Shown one piece after another: positions 40,635 through 48,836 of a DNA stretch of 64,000 bases. Under the pieces are notes generated by a model that worked only from the letters and a program-made list of their open reading frames with translations, ran no database searches and was not told where the DNA came from. Positions within the stretch are counted from its first letter, which is position 1. Each line of letters begins with the position of its first letter. Position numbers and translations under genes: made by a program. The stretch is from Vreelandella azerica. GTDB taxonomy: Bacteria; Pseudomonadota; Gammaproteobacteria; Pseudomonadales; Halomonadaceae. The stretch is from the NCBI RefSeq assembly GCF_013112225.1, contig NZ_JABFHI010000007.1:1-64000 (forward strand). The letters are read 5' to 3'.

Positions 40635-41683
40635 TCTCCCGCTTTGACCGGGTGATGCTTGTTGAGGGCTTCATCCGTCAGCATTCGACCCAGCTGGATC
40701 AGCTCCTTGGCGCGATGAAATTCATAGGCGCTGCACACGGTTTTGGGCACTTCAATCAGGATATCCGGTGGGTAACCTGCCACTTTATATTTGGCCAGCG
40801 CTGCCTGGGTAATATCAAAGGACTCCATCACCATATCCAGCTTGCCCCAGTCTCGCTTGCCACGTTCTTCCGCGCCTTCGTCATCCTCACCGCCCAGATT
40901 ACCCAGCCCTTTCCAGAGCCGCTGGGTTGTCTCGCGCACGTTGTCAACCCAGCTGCAGGTATCGTCGTTTTCAGCGTCATCATCTGTGCCATCTGATGAA
41001 GCGGCGCCAGCCTTGGCAACATCGGCGTTTGCAGGTAACAAGGATTCCAGCGTCACCGGCCGTGGCGTGTGGGCGGTAACATTCACCGCCAGCACCATAT
41101 CCGCCTCATGAGCGGCAATCACCGGCATAATCGGCAGGGGGTTGAGCAGGCCGCCATCCACCAGCACCTGATCCCCTAGATGCACTGGGGTAATCACCCC
41201 GGGTACCGCAATAGAAGCGCGAATGGCCTGCAATAGCGGACCATCCTGAAACCAGACTTCGCGCTGACGCACCAGATCAGTGGCGACGGTGGTCAGCGGA
41301 ATAGCCAGATCCTCAATCAGGGTATCGCCGAGCAGGCTTTCGAGCTTCTGCATGACCTTGTTGGCGCGCATGGCGCCCATCGGGTTCCAGGTGACATCCA
41401 CTAGCTTGAGCACGTCCAGGTAGTCGAGCTGAGATACCCAGTCGCGATATTCCTCCAGCTTGCCTGCGGCATACACGCCACCGACCAGGGCCCCCATGGA
41501 GCAACCAGCAATCGCGATCACCTCGTAGCCGCGGGCTTCCAGGGCATCGATCACGCCAATATGCGCATAACCACGCGCCCCACCACTGCCCAATATCAGG
41601 GCAACCTTGTTGCCCGCCTGAGACAGTTTCTCGCGCTGCGCTGCCGGTGAGTCCTGCTGAGTGGATAGTTCATGAGATTGCAT
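40631..41683 (-). CDS. Patatin-like phospholipase (RssA-type)
   Basis: 350 residues. Oxyanion motif GSGGARGYAHIG near 31, nucleophile GCSMG near 60 and DGG (LVDGGLLNPLP) near 175, the Ser-Asp dyad of patatins. The C-terminal half has an acidic insert (GTDDDAENDD, GGEDDEGAEE) and a conserved DILIEVPK. Overlaps the alpha/beta hydrolase stop by 14 bases, so the two are probably co-translated. Substrate unknown. Confidence 0.88.
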   Translation of the reverse strand: MQSHELSTQQDSPAAQREKLSQAGNKVALILGSGGARGYAHIGVIDALEARGYEVIAIAGCSMGALVGGVYAAGKLEEYRDWVSQLDYLDVLKLVDVTWNPMGAMRANKVMQKLESLLGDTLIEDLAIPLTTVATDLVRQREVWFQDGPLLQAIRASIAVPGVITPVHLGDQVLVDGGLLNPLPIMPVIAAHEADMVLAVNVTAHTPRPVTLESLLPANADVAKAGAASSDGTDDDAENDDTCSWVDNVRETTQRLWKGLGNLGGEDDEGAEERGKRDWGKLDMVMESFDITQAALAKYKVAGYPPDILIEVPKTVCSAYEFHRAKELIQLGRMLTDEALNKHHPVKAGD

Positions 41684-42617
41684 GATTCATCGCTTCCTTT
41701 CGAAGATTCTGATGTTGGACAATAACGTCAGCGACTTGGTTAACCGTGTGTTTTTCCAGGTGCAGATGATGGCCGCCTACCAGCACATGACGGCTGAGGT
41801 CGGCGACAGCACGACGACAACGCTCTGCCCAGGGCCGGTTCCCCAGAATGCCCTTATCGCCTTCAATCAGGAGTACCGGGCAGCGTATTGCAGTTAAAAG
41901 CGCCAACACCTGGTCAGGCGTAAACCGCACCAATGAAGGCTTCATCAGGCGCCTATCGGTACGCAGGTAACAGCCACCGTCGTTACCGGTATAGCTATTA
42001 CGCGCCATTAACGGCCGTGCGGTGTCGGCATCAATGGGCGTCACGCCCCCAGCGACCCTGGCGGCAACGGCACTTTCAAGCCCTGAATAACGCGGCGGCT
42101 TTGATGCAGGCCGACGATGGGCCAGTAACCCCTTGCGCAACTGGTCAGGCGTTTCTTCAGGCGGAGTGCTCAAGGCCCCTAACCCATCTAATAACATCAG
42201 TTGATCAACGCGCTCAGGCAGTGCTGAGGCCAGCAGGCAACTGACCGCGGCCCCCATGGAATGAGCCAGTAAGCTTACCTGTTCAAGCTCAAGAGCTTGC
42301 ATGGCATCCAGCACATCATGGCAGTAGTCCCACAGCGCAATATCCTGAGATTCCGATGGCGCAAGGCTGGCTGAGTGCCCGTGACCGCGAAAATCCAGCG
42401 CGACAATACGCACCCCCAAGGTACTGGCAAGGCGCGGCGCCAGACGGCTGAAGCTGGCCGCGTTATCCAGCCATCCATGTAGCGCCAGCCAGGTCGGCGC
42501 TGACGGGCTACCCCAGCTCAGCGCCGCCAGGCGCCCTCCGGCCAGGGTGAACGCTTGAGCTGAATCAGCGGATACGGTTGTTTCCAAAAGTCTGGTATCT
42601 CCCATGTTTATGCCCAT
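41670..42617 (-). CDS. Alpha/beta hydrolase
   Basis: About 315 residues. ALHGWLDNAASF oxyanion strand, FRGHGHS, nucleophile LAHSMGAA (Ser near 120), and a C-terminal GGHHLHLE with the catalytic His. It resembles the serine hydrolase-like (SERHL) group. The ATG at 42617 or the second Met four residues on are both possible. Confidence 0.85.
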   Translation of the reverse strand: MGINMGDTRLLETTVSADSAQAFTLAGGRLAALSWGSPSAPTWLALHGWLDNAASFSRLAPRLASTLGVRIVALDFRGHGHSASLAPSESQDIALWDYCHDVLDAMQALELEQVSLLAHSMGAAVSCLLASALPERVDQLMLLDGLGALSTPPEETPDQLRKGLLAHRRPASKPPRYSGLESAVAARVAGGVTPIDADTARPLMARNSYTGNDGGCYLRTDRRLMKPSLVRFTPDQVLALLTAIRCPVLLIEGDKGILGNRPWAERCRRAVADLSRHVLVGGHHLHLEKHTVNQVADVIVQHQNLRKEAMNHAIS

Positions 42618-42718
42618 CTTCAGGTGACGTTGTGATATCGAATCGCTACCATTTCAGCTCAGCCAGCCTTCATCAGCAAACTCGACGGTGGCTCATTTTT
42701 TAACTGCAAGAGGCTTTT

Positions 42719-42811
42719 ATGAACCAACGCCGTGATACCCGCAGCCGCAACTGGATTTTTTTCATCACTGTCATCAGTGCCGTCGTGGTCGGCATCTGGC
42801 TGGCGCGTTAA
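42719..42811 (+). CDS. Small single-pass membrane protein, 30 residues
   Basis: A 30-codon frame, MNQRRDTRSRNWIFFITVIS then AVVVGIWLAR: a positively charged cytoplasmic start and one predicted helix with an Arg anchor. AAGAGG lies seven bases ahead of the ATG. It sits between the divergent hydrolase and the M42-type peptidase. Coding is supported by ribosome site and topology only. Confidence 0.55.
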   Translation: MNQRRDTRSRNWIFFITVISAVVVGIWLAR

Positions 42812-42971
42812 ATCGACGGTTTGCCCCTGCCAACGTCAACCCAGCGTTTAACGGTGTCGCCCGCTCAGCACAAGATAGACAAGGCAAGCAACGTCGTTGT
42901 CTGGCACACTGGACAGGTTAAATCACCTTGCCGTTTTTCACTATCGGCACACGATCAAGGAGAAGGTTGTA

Positions 42972-44306
42972 ATGAGCGAACGCAGCGCAAATACCCAGCC
43001 CTGGGCACAGCCCATGCCGGAAAAGCAGTTCGAGCTGATGCGCGACATTCTCGCCGCCCCCAGCCCCGTGGGGCTTGAAGGTGCGATGACCTACGGCGTA
43101 CTGAAACCGCATTTCGAGAGCTTTGCGCCAAAAAGCTGGCAGCTGCATCAGTTTCGCGGCAACGCCGGTGTCGTGCTGGATACGCATCCGGGCCAGGATG
43201 ACATGTTCAAGCTGATGATCATTGGTCACGCCGATAAGATCCGCATGCAGGTGCGCTCAATTGGTGAAGACGGCAAAATCTGGATCAACACCGATTCCTT
43301 CCTGCCCACCGTGCTGATTGGTCATGAGGTCAAGCTGTTCAGCGAAGACCCGGAAGCCCCAGGCAGCTACCGCAGCATTGAAGGCGGCACCGTGGAAGCC
43401 CTTGGCGCCATCCACTTCTCTGACCCGGCGGTGCGCACCGGTGATAAAGGCATCAAGAAAGAGCAGATCTATCTTGACCTGCAGATTCACGGTGAGAATA
43501 AAAAGCAGCAGGTGCTCAATCTGGGGGTACGCCCGGGCGATTCGATCATTTTTGACCGCCCTATCCGCCCCGGCTTCAGCCCTGACACCTTCTACGGTGC
43601 CTACCTGGATAACGGCCTGGGCTGCTTTGTCACCGCTGAAGTGGCACGCCTGATTGCCGAAGCGGGTGGCACCCAGCAGGTACGCGTCATGTTTGCAATT
43701 GCCAGCTACGAGGAAATCGGCCGCTTTGGCAGCCGCGTGTTTGCCGGTGAGCTCAAGCCGGATGCGCTGATTGGCGTTGACGTTAACCATGACTATGTCG
43801 CCGCACCGGGCATTGGTGACAAGCGCATGCAGCCGCTGGAAATGGGCAAAGGCTTCACCATGGCCGTGGGCTCCATCGCCAGCGAGCAGCTCAACCGAGT
43901 GATTGCCAAGGCCGCCAGCGACAACGAGATTCCCATGCAGCGCGATATTGTCGGCGTGGATACCGGCACTGACGGCATGGCCGGTGTGCTGGCCTCCGTA
44001 GACAGCGCCGCCACCTCAATTGGCTTCCCGATTCGCAACATGCACACCATTTCCGAAACGGGTAACACCCAGGACGTGCTGGCCGCCATTCATGCCCTGA
44101 CCCACACCATCAAATCATTGGATGGTATCAAGGATCTCAAGCGCGAATTTCTGGATAACCACCCACGCCTGGACATGGCCAGCCCGCTTGCCCACCAGGG
44201 CAGCGCCAAGCCTGACGAGGCCAAGGAAGAACCTCAGAAAGGCGCTAAGAAAGAGACCCCAACGGCCAAAGACACCAAGGCCAAAAAGACCAAGAAAGGC
44301 AAGTAA
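42972..44306 (+). CDS. M42/M20-like metallopeptidase with Lys-rich tail
   Basis: 444 residues. Metal-ligand landmarks of M42 glutamyl aminopeptidases: IIGHADKIRM (His), AYLDNGLGCF (Asp), SYEEIGRFGS (catalytic Glu pair), VDVNHDY and MHTISETGNTQD (final His). The tail after about residue 400 is low complexity, rich in Lys, Pro and Glu (KKETPTAKDTKAKKTKKGK), unusual for the family. AAGGAGAAGG precedes ATG 42972. Likely a cytosolic peptidase. Confidence 0.85.
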   Translation: MSERSANTQPWAQPMPEKQFELMRDILAAPSPVGLEGAMTYGVLKPHFESFAPKSWQLHQFRGNAGVVLDTHPGQDDMFKLMIIGHADKIRMQVRSIGEDGKIWINTDSFLPTVLIGHEVKLFSEDPEAPGSYRSIEGGTVEALGAIHFSDPAVRTGDKGIKKEQIYLDLQIHGENKKQQVLNLGVRPGDSIIFDRPIRPGFSPDTFYGAYLDNGLGCFVTAEVARLIAEAGGTQQVRVMFAIASYEEIGRFGSRVFAGELKPDALIGVDVNHDYVAAPGIGDKRMQPLEMGKGFTMAVGSIASEQLNRVIAKAASDNEIPMQRDIVGVDTGTDGMAGVLASVDSAATSIGFPIRNMHTISETGNTQDVLAAIHALTHTIKSLDGIKDLKREFLDNHPRLDMASPLAHQGSAKPDEAKEEPQKGAKKETPTAKDTKAKKTKKGK

Positions 44307-44334
44307 CCCGCGCTGACGAAACACCAGCGACAAA

Positions 44335-44366
44335 AAAGCCCGCCCTGTTCAAACAGGGCGGGCTTT
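44335..44366. terminator. Bidirectional terminator after the M42-type peptidase
   Basis: 15-bp perfect stem AAAGCCCGCCCTGTT/AACAGGGCGGGCTTT with a two-base loop, preceded by A6. Confidence 0.93.
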
Positions 44367-44444
44367 AATTTGTCATTCCGGCTAAAAGCACTCGGAAATG
44401 ACGGGGTTAAGGCGACTTACTATTCACCATTCACGCTTAACCAC

Positions 44445-45134
44445 TCACTGCTTTTCAAACCATTCCAGCAAAGCATCCGCCGTGGGCGCTGAAGACGGTG
44501 GGTTCTGGCCAGTAATCAGCTGGCCATCCACGCGCACATAGGGAGTGAAATCATCCGCCTTGGAATAGACACCGCCGCAGGCTTGCAGTGCTTCTTCCAC
44601 CAAGTGCGGCACTACCTGGGTAAGGCCAACTGCTTCTTCCTCACCATTGGTAAAGCCAGTTACCTCACGGCCCTTGACCAGCGGCTCGCCGTCGCTGGTC
44701 TTGGCATTGACCAGCACAATGGGTGCGTGGCAGACGCTGGCGACGGGCTTGCCTTGGGCAATAAAATCTTCGATCAGGCGGATCGAGTCAGTATCCTGCG
44801 CCAGATCCCACAGCGGGCCATGGCCACCAGGATAGAAGACCCCGTCAAAATCTTCGGCCTTCATCTCACTTAAGCGATGAGTAGACGCCAGCGCCGCCTG
44901 GGCCTCAGCATCCTTTTCGAAACGCCGAGTGGCGTCTGTATGGCTCTCTTCAGCGTCACTAGCCGGGTCCAAGGGTGGCTGACCTCCTTTCGGTGATGCC
45001 AGCGTCAGGGTCGCGCCCGCATCCTTAAGCACGTAATAGGGGGCGGCCAGCTCTTCCAGCCAGAAGCCGGTTTTGTTACCGGTATCGCCCAGTTGATCGT
45101 GTGATGTCAGGACGACCAGAATCTGCTTACTCAT
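44445..45134 (-). CDS. DJ-1/PfpI superfamily protein
   Basis: 229 residues. Nucleophile elbow PVASVCHAPIVL (Cys near 133), the upstream Glu in GFWLEELAAPYYVL and FYPGGHGPLWDL, as in Hsp31-like type 1 glutamine-amidotransferase-domain proteins. Possible glyoxalase III or chaperone-like activity; the substrate is not evident. Confidence 0.88.
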   Translation of the reverse strand: MSKQILVVLTSHDQLGDTGNKTGFWLEELAAPYYVLKDAGATLTLASPKGGQPPLDPASDAEESHTDATRRFEKDAEAQAALASTHRLSEMKAEDFDGVFYPGGHGPLWDLAQDTDSIRLIEDFIAQGKPVASVCHAPIVLVNAKTSDGEPLVKGREVTGFTNGEEEAVGLTQVVPHLVEEALQACGGVYSKADDFTPYVRVDGQLITGQNPPSSAPTADALLEWFEKQ

Positions 45135-45313
45135 AAATGCTCCTGCAGGTTGACTGCTTGAAAACAGTGCTATTCAACTTTGTTAACTTAACGCTTACCT
45201 CCTAAATGGAGATGTATAAGGCAAATACAAGGGCACACCTGCCAATCCCTGGTTTTTTGCGTTGTATACTGATGCGCGACACCAACAAGAGACCAACAAA
45301 AAAGGAGCTTTCC

Positions 45314-46531
45314 ATGCGACCATCAGAAGCACGCCAGCTGCCGCTTGAAGGGCTGAAGGTTCTGGAACTTGGCCAACTGATTGCCGGGCCGTTCGCCACC
45401 AAGATGCTCGGCGAGTTTGGCGCTGATGTGATCAAGATTGAGCCACCCGGCACCGGCGACCCACTGCGTAAATGGCGACTAATAGAAGACGGCACCTCGC
45501 TGTGGTGGCACGTTCAAACCCGTAACAAGCGCTCGGTCGCGCTGGACCTGCGTAGCGAAGAAGGCCAGGCACTGGTGCGCCAGCTGGCCTGTGAAGCTGA
45601 TGTCGTCGTGGAAAACTTCCGCCCCGGCACCCTGGATAACTGGGGGTTGGGATGGTCGGATCTGTCAGCGCTTAATCCACGGCTGATCATGGTGCACATT
45701 TCAGGCTATGGTCAGACAGGCCCCTATCGCGATAAACCGGGCTTTGGCGTGATAGGCGAAGCCATGGGCGGGCTGCGCTACCTGACCGGCCAACCCAATG
45801 AGCCTTCTGTACGTGTCGGGGTCAGCATTGGTGATTCGCTCTCGGCGCTGTATGCTGTGATTGGCACCCTGCTGGCCCTGCAGGAACGTCAACGCAGCGG
45901 TCTCGGACAGGAAATTGACGTCGCCCTGTACGAATCCGTGTTTGCCATGATGGAAAGCCTGTTACCGGAATATGACGCCAGCGGAGAGATTCGCCAACCC
46001 AGCGGCAGCGCTCTTCCCGGCATTACGCCGTCTAATGCCTACCCTTGCCTGGGTGGCGACTATGTGTTGATTGCCGGTAACGGCGACAGCATCTTTAAAC
46101 GCTTGATGGGCGTGATTGGCCGTGATGACCTGGCCAATGATCCAGCGCTGGCCCATAACGATGGCCGCAGCCAGCAGGCAGACAAGATCGATGCCGCCAT
46201 TCAGGCATGGAGTGAACAGCATCCCCGCGAAGACATCCTGGCAGCGCTGGATAACGCCCGAGTGCCGGTTGGTTACCCGTATACGGCAGCAGATATTGCC
46301 AGCGACCCACATTACCTGGCCCGCGAGATGATCCAAGCGTTTACCCGCCCCAATGGCAAGCCGCTCAAGGTACCCGGCGTGTTGCCCAAGCTCAGCGCCA
46401 CACCGGGACGATTGGGTAACGGTGGCCCAGCCCTTGGCCAGCATACCGAGGAAGTGCTTGACGAGTTGGGTATCGATCACGAGACCCGTGACAAGCTGCG
46501 CCAGGCCGGTGTTATTCAGGAGTTACCGTAA
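45314..46531 (+). CDS. Family III CoA-transferase (CaiB/BaiF)
   Basis: 405 residues. LKVLELGQLIAGPFATKMLGEFGADVIKIE is the CoA-binding start; the catalytic Asp lies in SVRVGVSIGDSLSALYA (about 175); GKPLKVPGVLPKLS is the typical tail. ATG 45314 follows AAAGGAG. The acyl pair exchanged cannot be told from sequence; succinyl-CoA-dependent activation of a dicarboxylic or hydroxy acid is common in this group. Confidence 0.88.
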   Translation: MRPSEARQLPLEGLKVLELGQLIAGPFATKMLGEFGADVIKIEPPGTGDPLRKWRLIEDGTSLWWHVQTRNKRSVALDLRSEEGQALVRQLACEADVVVENFRPGTLDNWGLGWSDLSALNPRLIMVHISGYGQTGPYRDKPGFGVIGEAMGGLRYLTGQPNEPSVRVGVSIGDSLSALYAVIGTLLALQERQRSGLGQEIDVALYESVFAMMESLLPEYDASGEIRQPSGSALPGITPSNAYPCLGGDYVLIAGNGDSIFKRLMGVIGRDDLANDPALAHNDGRSQQADKIDAAIQAWSEQHPREDILAALDNARVPVGYPYTAADIASDPHYLAREMIQAFTRPNGKPLKVPGVLPKLSATPGRLGNGGPALGQHTEEVLDELGIDHETRDKLRQAGVIQELP

Positions 46532-47617
46532 GGCTGGCGGATGGCAAATACGGCGACGGATCAACAATAGGCGTGCGCCCGAGCAGCTGATCGACCAGCA
46601 GGCGGGTGGAGGCAGGCGCCAGCACCAGGCCGTTGCGGTAGTGCCCGGCATTGACGTGCAGATTCTCCAACCCCGGCAAACAGCCGATAAAGGGTACGCC
46701 ATCTGGCGAGCCGGGGCGCAATCCGGCCCAGTGGTGTTCCACCTCACACTCAGCCAACCCAGGAATAATCCGCGTGGCGCTGTGCCAGAGGGATTCCCGC
46801 GCTTCGCCACTCAGGGTTTTATCGAAACCAGCTTCTTCCAGAGTTGAGCCTGCCAGCACCCGCCCATCGGCACGTGGAATCACATAGCGCCCGTCCATCA
46901 GCACCACACGGTTAACCAGGGTCGGCGGAGCCTTGAAGACAATCATCTGACCTTTGACGGGACGCACCGGCAGATGCACATCAAGGCTCGCCAACAGCTC
47001 TGCCGTCCAGGCACCTCCACACACGATAATCTGGTCGGCCTCGATTCGCCCAGCCGATGTCTCAACGCCTAAAACCCGCTCCCCTGACGGGCAAAACCAG
47101 TAACGCTGACGCCTTCACGCAGCGTTACCTTTGGCATAGCCATCAGCCGGGCCTTCAGGGCGCGAACCAGGCGCGGGTTGCGAATACTGCCCAGGGTCGG
47201 CATCCACAGCGCCGTTTCAAAGCCCGGTGCAGCATTCGGTTCTTTGGCGTAAAGAAAGTCCCCCGCTACTCGCTCCAGCGGCTTACCCACCTGTCGCGCC
47301 CAGTCCAGAGCTTGCTGTTCATCATCCACGCGCAGGTAGACAAGCCCTTTCTGGCGATATTCCGGGTCAATGCCGGTTTCTTCCAGCAGACGCAGGGCAA
47401 GCTCAGGGTAGAAACCTTCTGACCAGCGTGACAGATTGGACACCGCTGTACTGTAACGCCAGGGGTAAAGCGGCGAGACGATGCCGCCGCCTGCCCAGGA
47501 CGATTCACGCCCGGTCTCACCGCGCTCCACCAGGGTTACGTCAAAGCCACTATCGGCCAGTTGCAGTGCCGTCATCATGCCAATAACGCCACCGCCTACA
47601 ATCAAAAAGTCACTCAT
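46512..47617 (-). CDS. thiO: Glycine oxidase ThiO (one indel)
   Basis: FAD enzyme oxidising glycine to dehydroglycine for thiazole synthesis. About 368 residues: FLIVGGGVIGMMTALQLADSG (FAD), SSWAGGGIVSPLYPW, PVKGQMIVFKAPP, HHWAGLRPGSPDGVPFIG and NAGHYRNGLVLAPAS. The frame slips at CCCC 47081-47084; a fifth base gives ARQGERVLGVETSAG. No other thiamin gene is adjacent. Its 3' end overlaps that of the CoA-transferase gene by 20 bases. Confidence 0.9.
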
Positions 47618-47737
47618 ACCGCCCCTTAAATTGATAAGCTGGAGGAAATAAACACGGACGACAATTATGCCAAAGAGGCCAAGGGTTGGGCGTAAATAGC
47701 TGCACTGCTTCCAACATACTGCCAGAGGATGCGTTAG

Positions 47738-48820
47738 ATGACCCCCAAGGTAACCGACCGAGCAAGCGCTGCACTCAAGAACCTGTTTATTGGCGATGCA
47801 TTAGCCATGCCTGTCCACTGGTTCTACAACGTTCATGACATTGACCGTGCCTTCCCTGACGGCATCACTACCTTTGAAGCGCCGCCTGAGTATCACCCAT
47901 CGTCGATCATGTCGATGCACTCCACCAGCAGCGGCGGTCGCAAGCGTTCCGGCAGCCCGCAGCCCGAGATCGTCGGTGACGTTATACTCAAGGGCAAGCA
48001 AGGTTACTGGAATCGCCCGAATGTTCACTACCACCAGGGCATGCAGCCCGGTGACAACACCTTGAATGCCCACTGTGCGTTAACCCTGATGCACAGCATG
48101 GCAGACACTGATCAGCATTATGACAGCGACGCCTTTCTGGAAGCTTACATCCAGCTGATGACCGCCGAAACGCCCGCCCACCCGGATACCTACGCGGAAT
48201 CCTACCATCGCGGTTTTTTTGCCAACCTGGAAAAAGGCTTGCCGCCCAAGCAGTGTGGCGCCGTCACCCACGACACCCCGTCGATTGGTGGACTGGTAAC
48301 CATAGCACCGCTGGCCATAGGTGAACGCCTGAAAGGCACCTCTTTGGCAGATACCCGTAAACGTTGCCGTCAGCATCTCGCCCTGACCCACCCGGATACC
48401 TTCCTGGCGGACGTGTGTGATGCCTATGTCGAGCTGATCGACACCCTGCTGTTCAGAGATACGGACGACCACATAGAGGAAGCGCTGCTTAGCGCCACCC
48501 GCAGCCTGGCAAAGCGTGAACTGACGACTCTGGTAAAAAGCCAGCATAGCGAGCGGGAAGTGATTGGTGGGGTGCTATCAACGGCCTGCTACATCACCGA
48601 TGCCTGGCCAGCCGTACTCTATCTGGCATGCAAACACCGCGATAACCCGCTAAAAGCCATGCAGATCAATGCTGAAGTGGGCGGTGACAACGTTCACAGA
48701 GGCGCCGTGCTGGGGGTCTTGTTGGGGCTTATCAACGCTGAAGCGGCTGATGAGGTTTTATATGCCCGATTAACCGAACAGGCGTCGATTAACCGGGCGA
48801 TTGAGTCTCTGGTTGGCTAG
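47738..48820 (+). CDS. ADP-ribosylglycohydrolase-family protein
   Basis: 360 residues. An N-terminal GDALAMPVHWFY and C-terminal NAEVGGDNVHRGAVLG match the metal-binding pattern of ADP-ribosyl-[dinitrogen reductase] hydrolase-like proteins (GDxxG...GGDxD); here the last acidic ligand reads Asn (GGDN). DTPSIGGLVTIAPLAI is also conserved. Cytosolic. Whether it cleaves ADP-ribose on proteins or another N-glycoside is unknown. Confidence 0.82.
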   Translation: MTPKVTDRASAALKNLFIGDALAMPVHWFYNVHDIDRAFPDGITTFEAPPEYHPSSIMSMHSTSSGGRKRSGSPQPEIVGDVILKGKQGYWNRPNVHYHQGMQPGDNTLNAHCALTLMHSMADTDQHYDSDAFLEAYIQLMTAETPAHPDTYAESYHRGFFANLEKGLPPKQCGAVTHDTPSIGGLVTIAPLAIGERLKGTSLADTRKRCRQHLALTHPDTFLADVCDAYVELIDTLLFRDTDDHIEEALLSATRSLAKRELTTLVKSQHSEREVIGGVLSTACYITDAWPAVLYLACKHRDNPLKAMQINAEVGGDNVHRGAVLGVLLGLINAEAADEVLYARLTEQASINRAIESLVG

Positions 48821-48836
48821 CCGCCCATCAGAGGCT

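Noticed and set aside
42821..43078. Rightward frame overlapping the M42-type peptidase start
   Set aside because: Out of frame with the clear peptidase gene, which has its own strong ribosome site at 42972.
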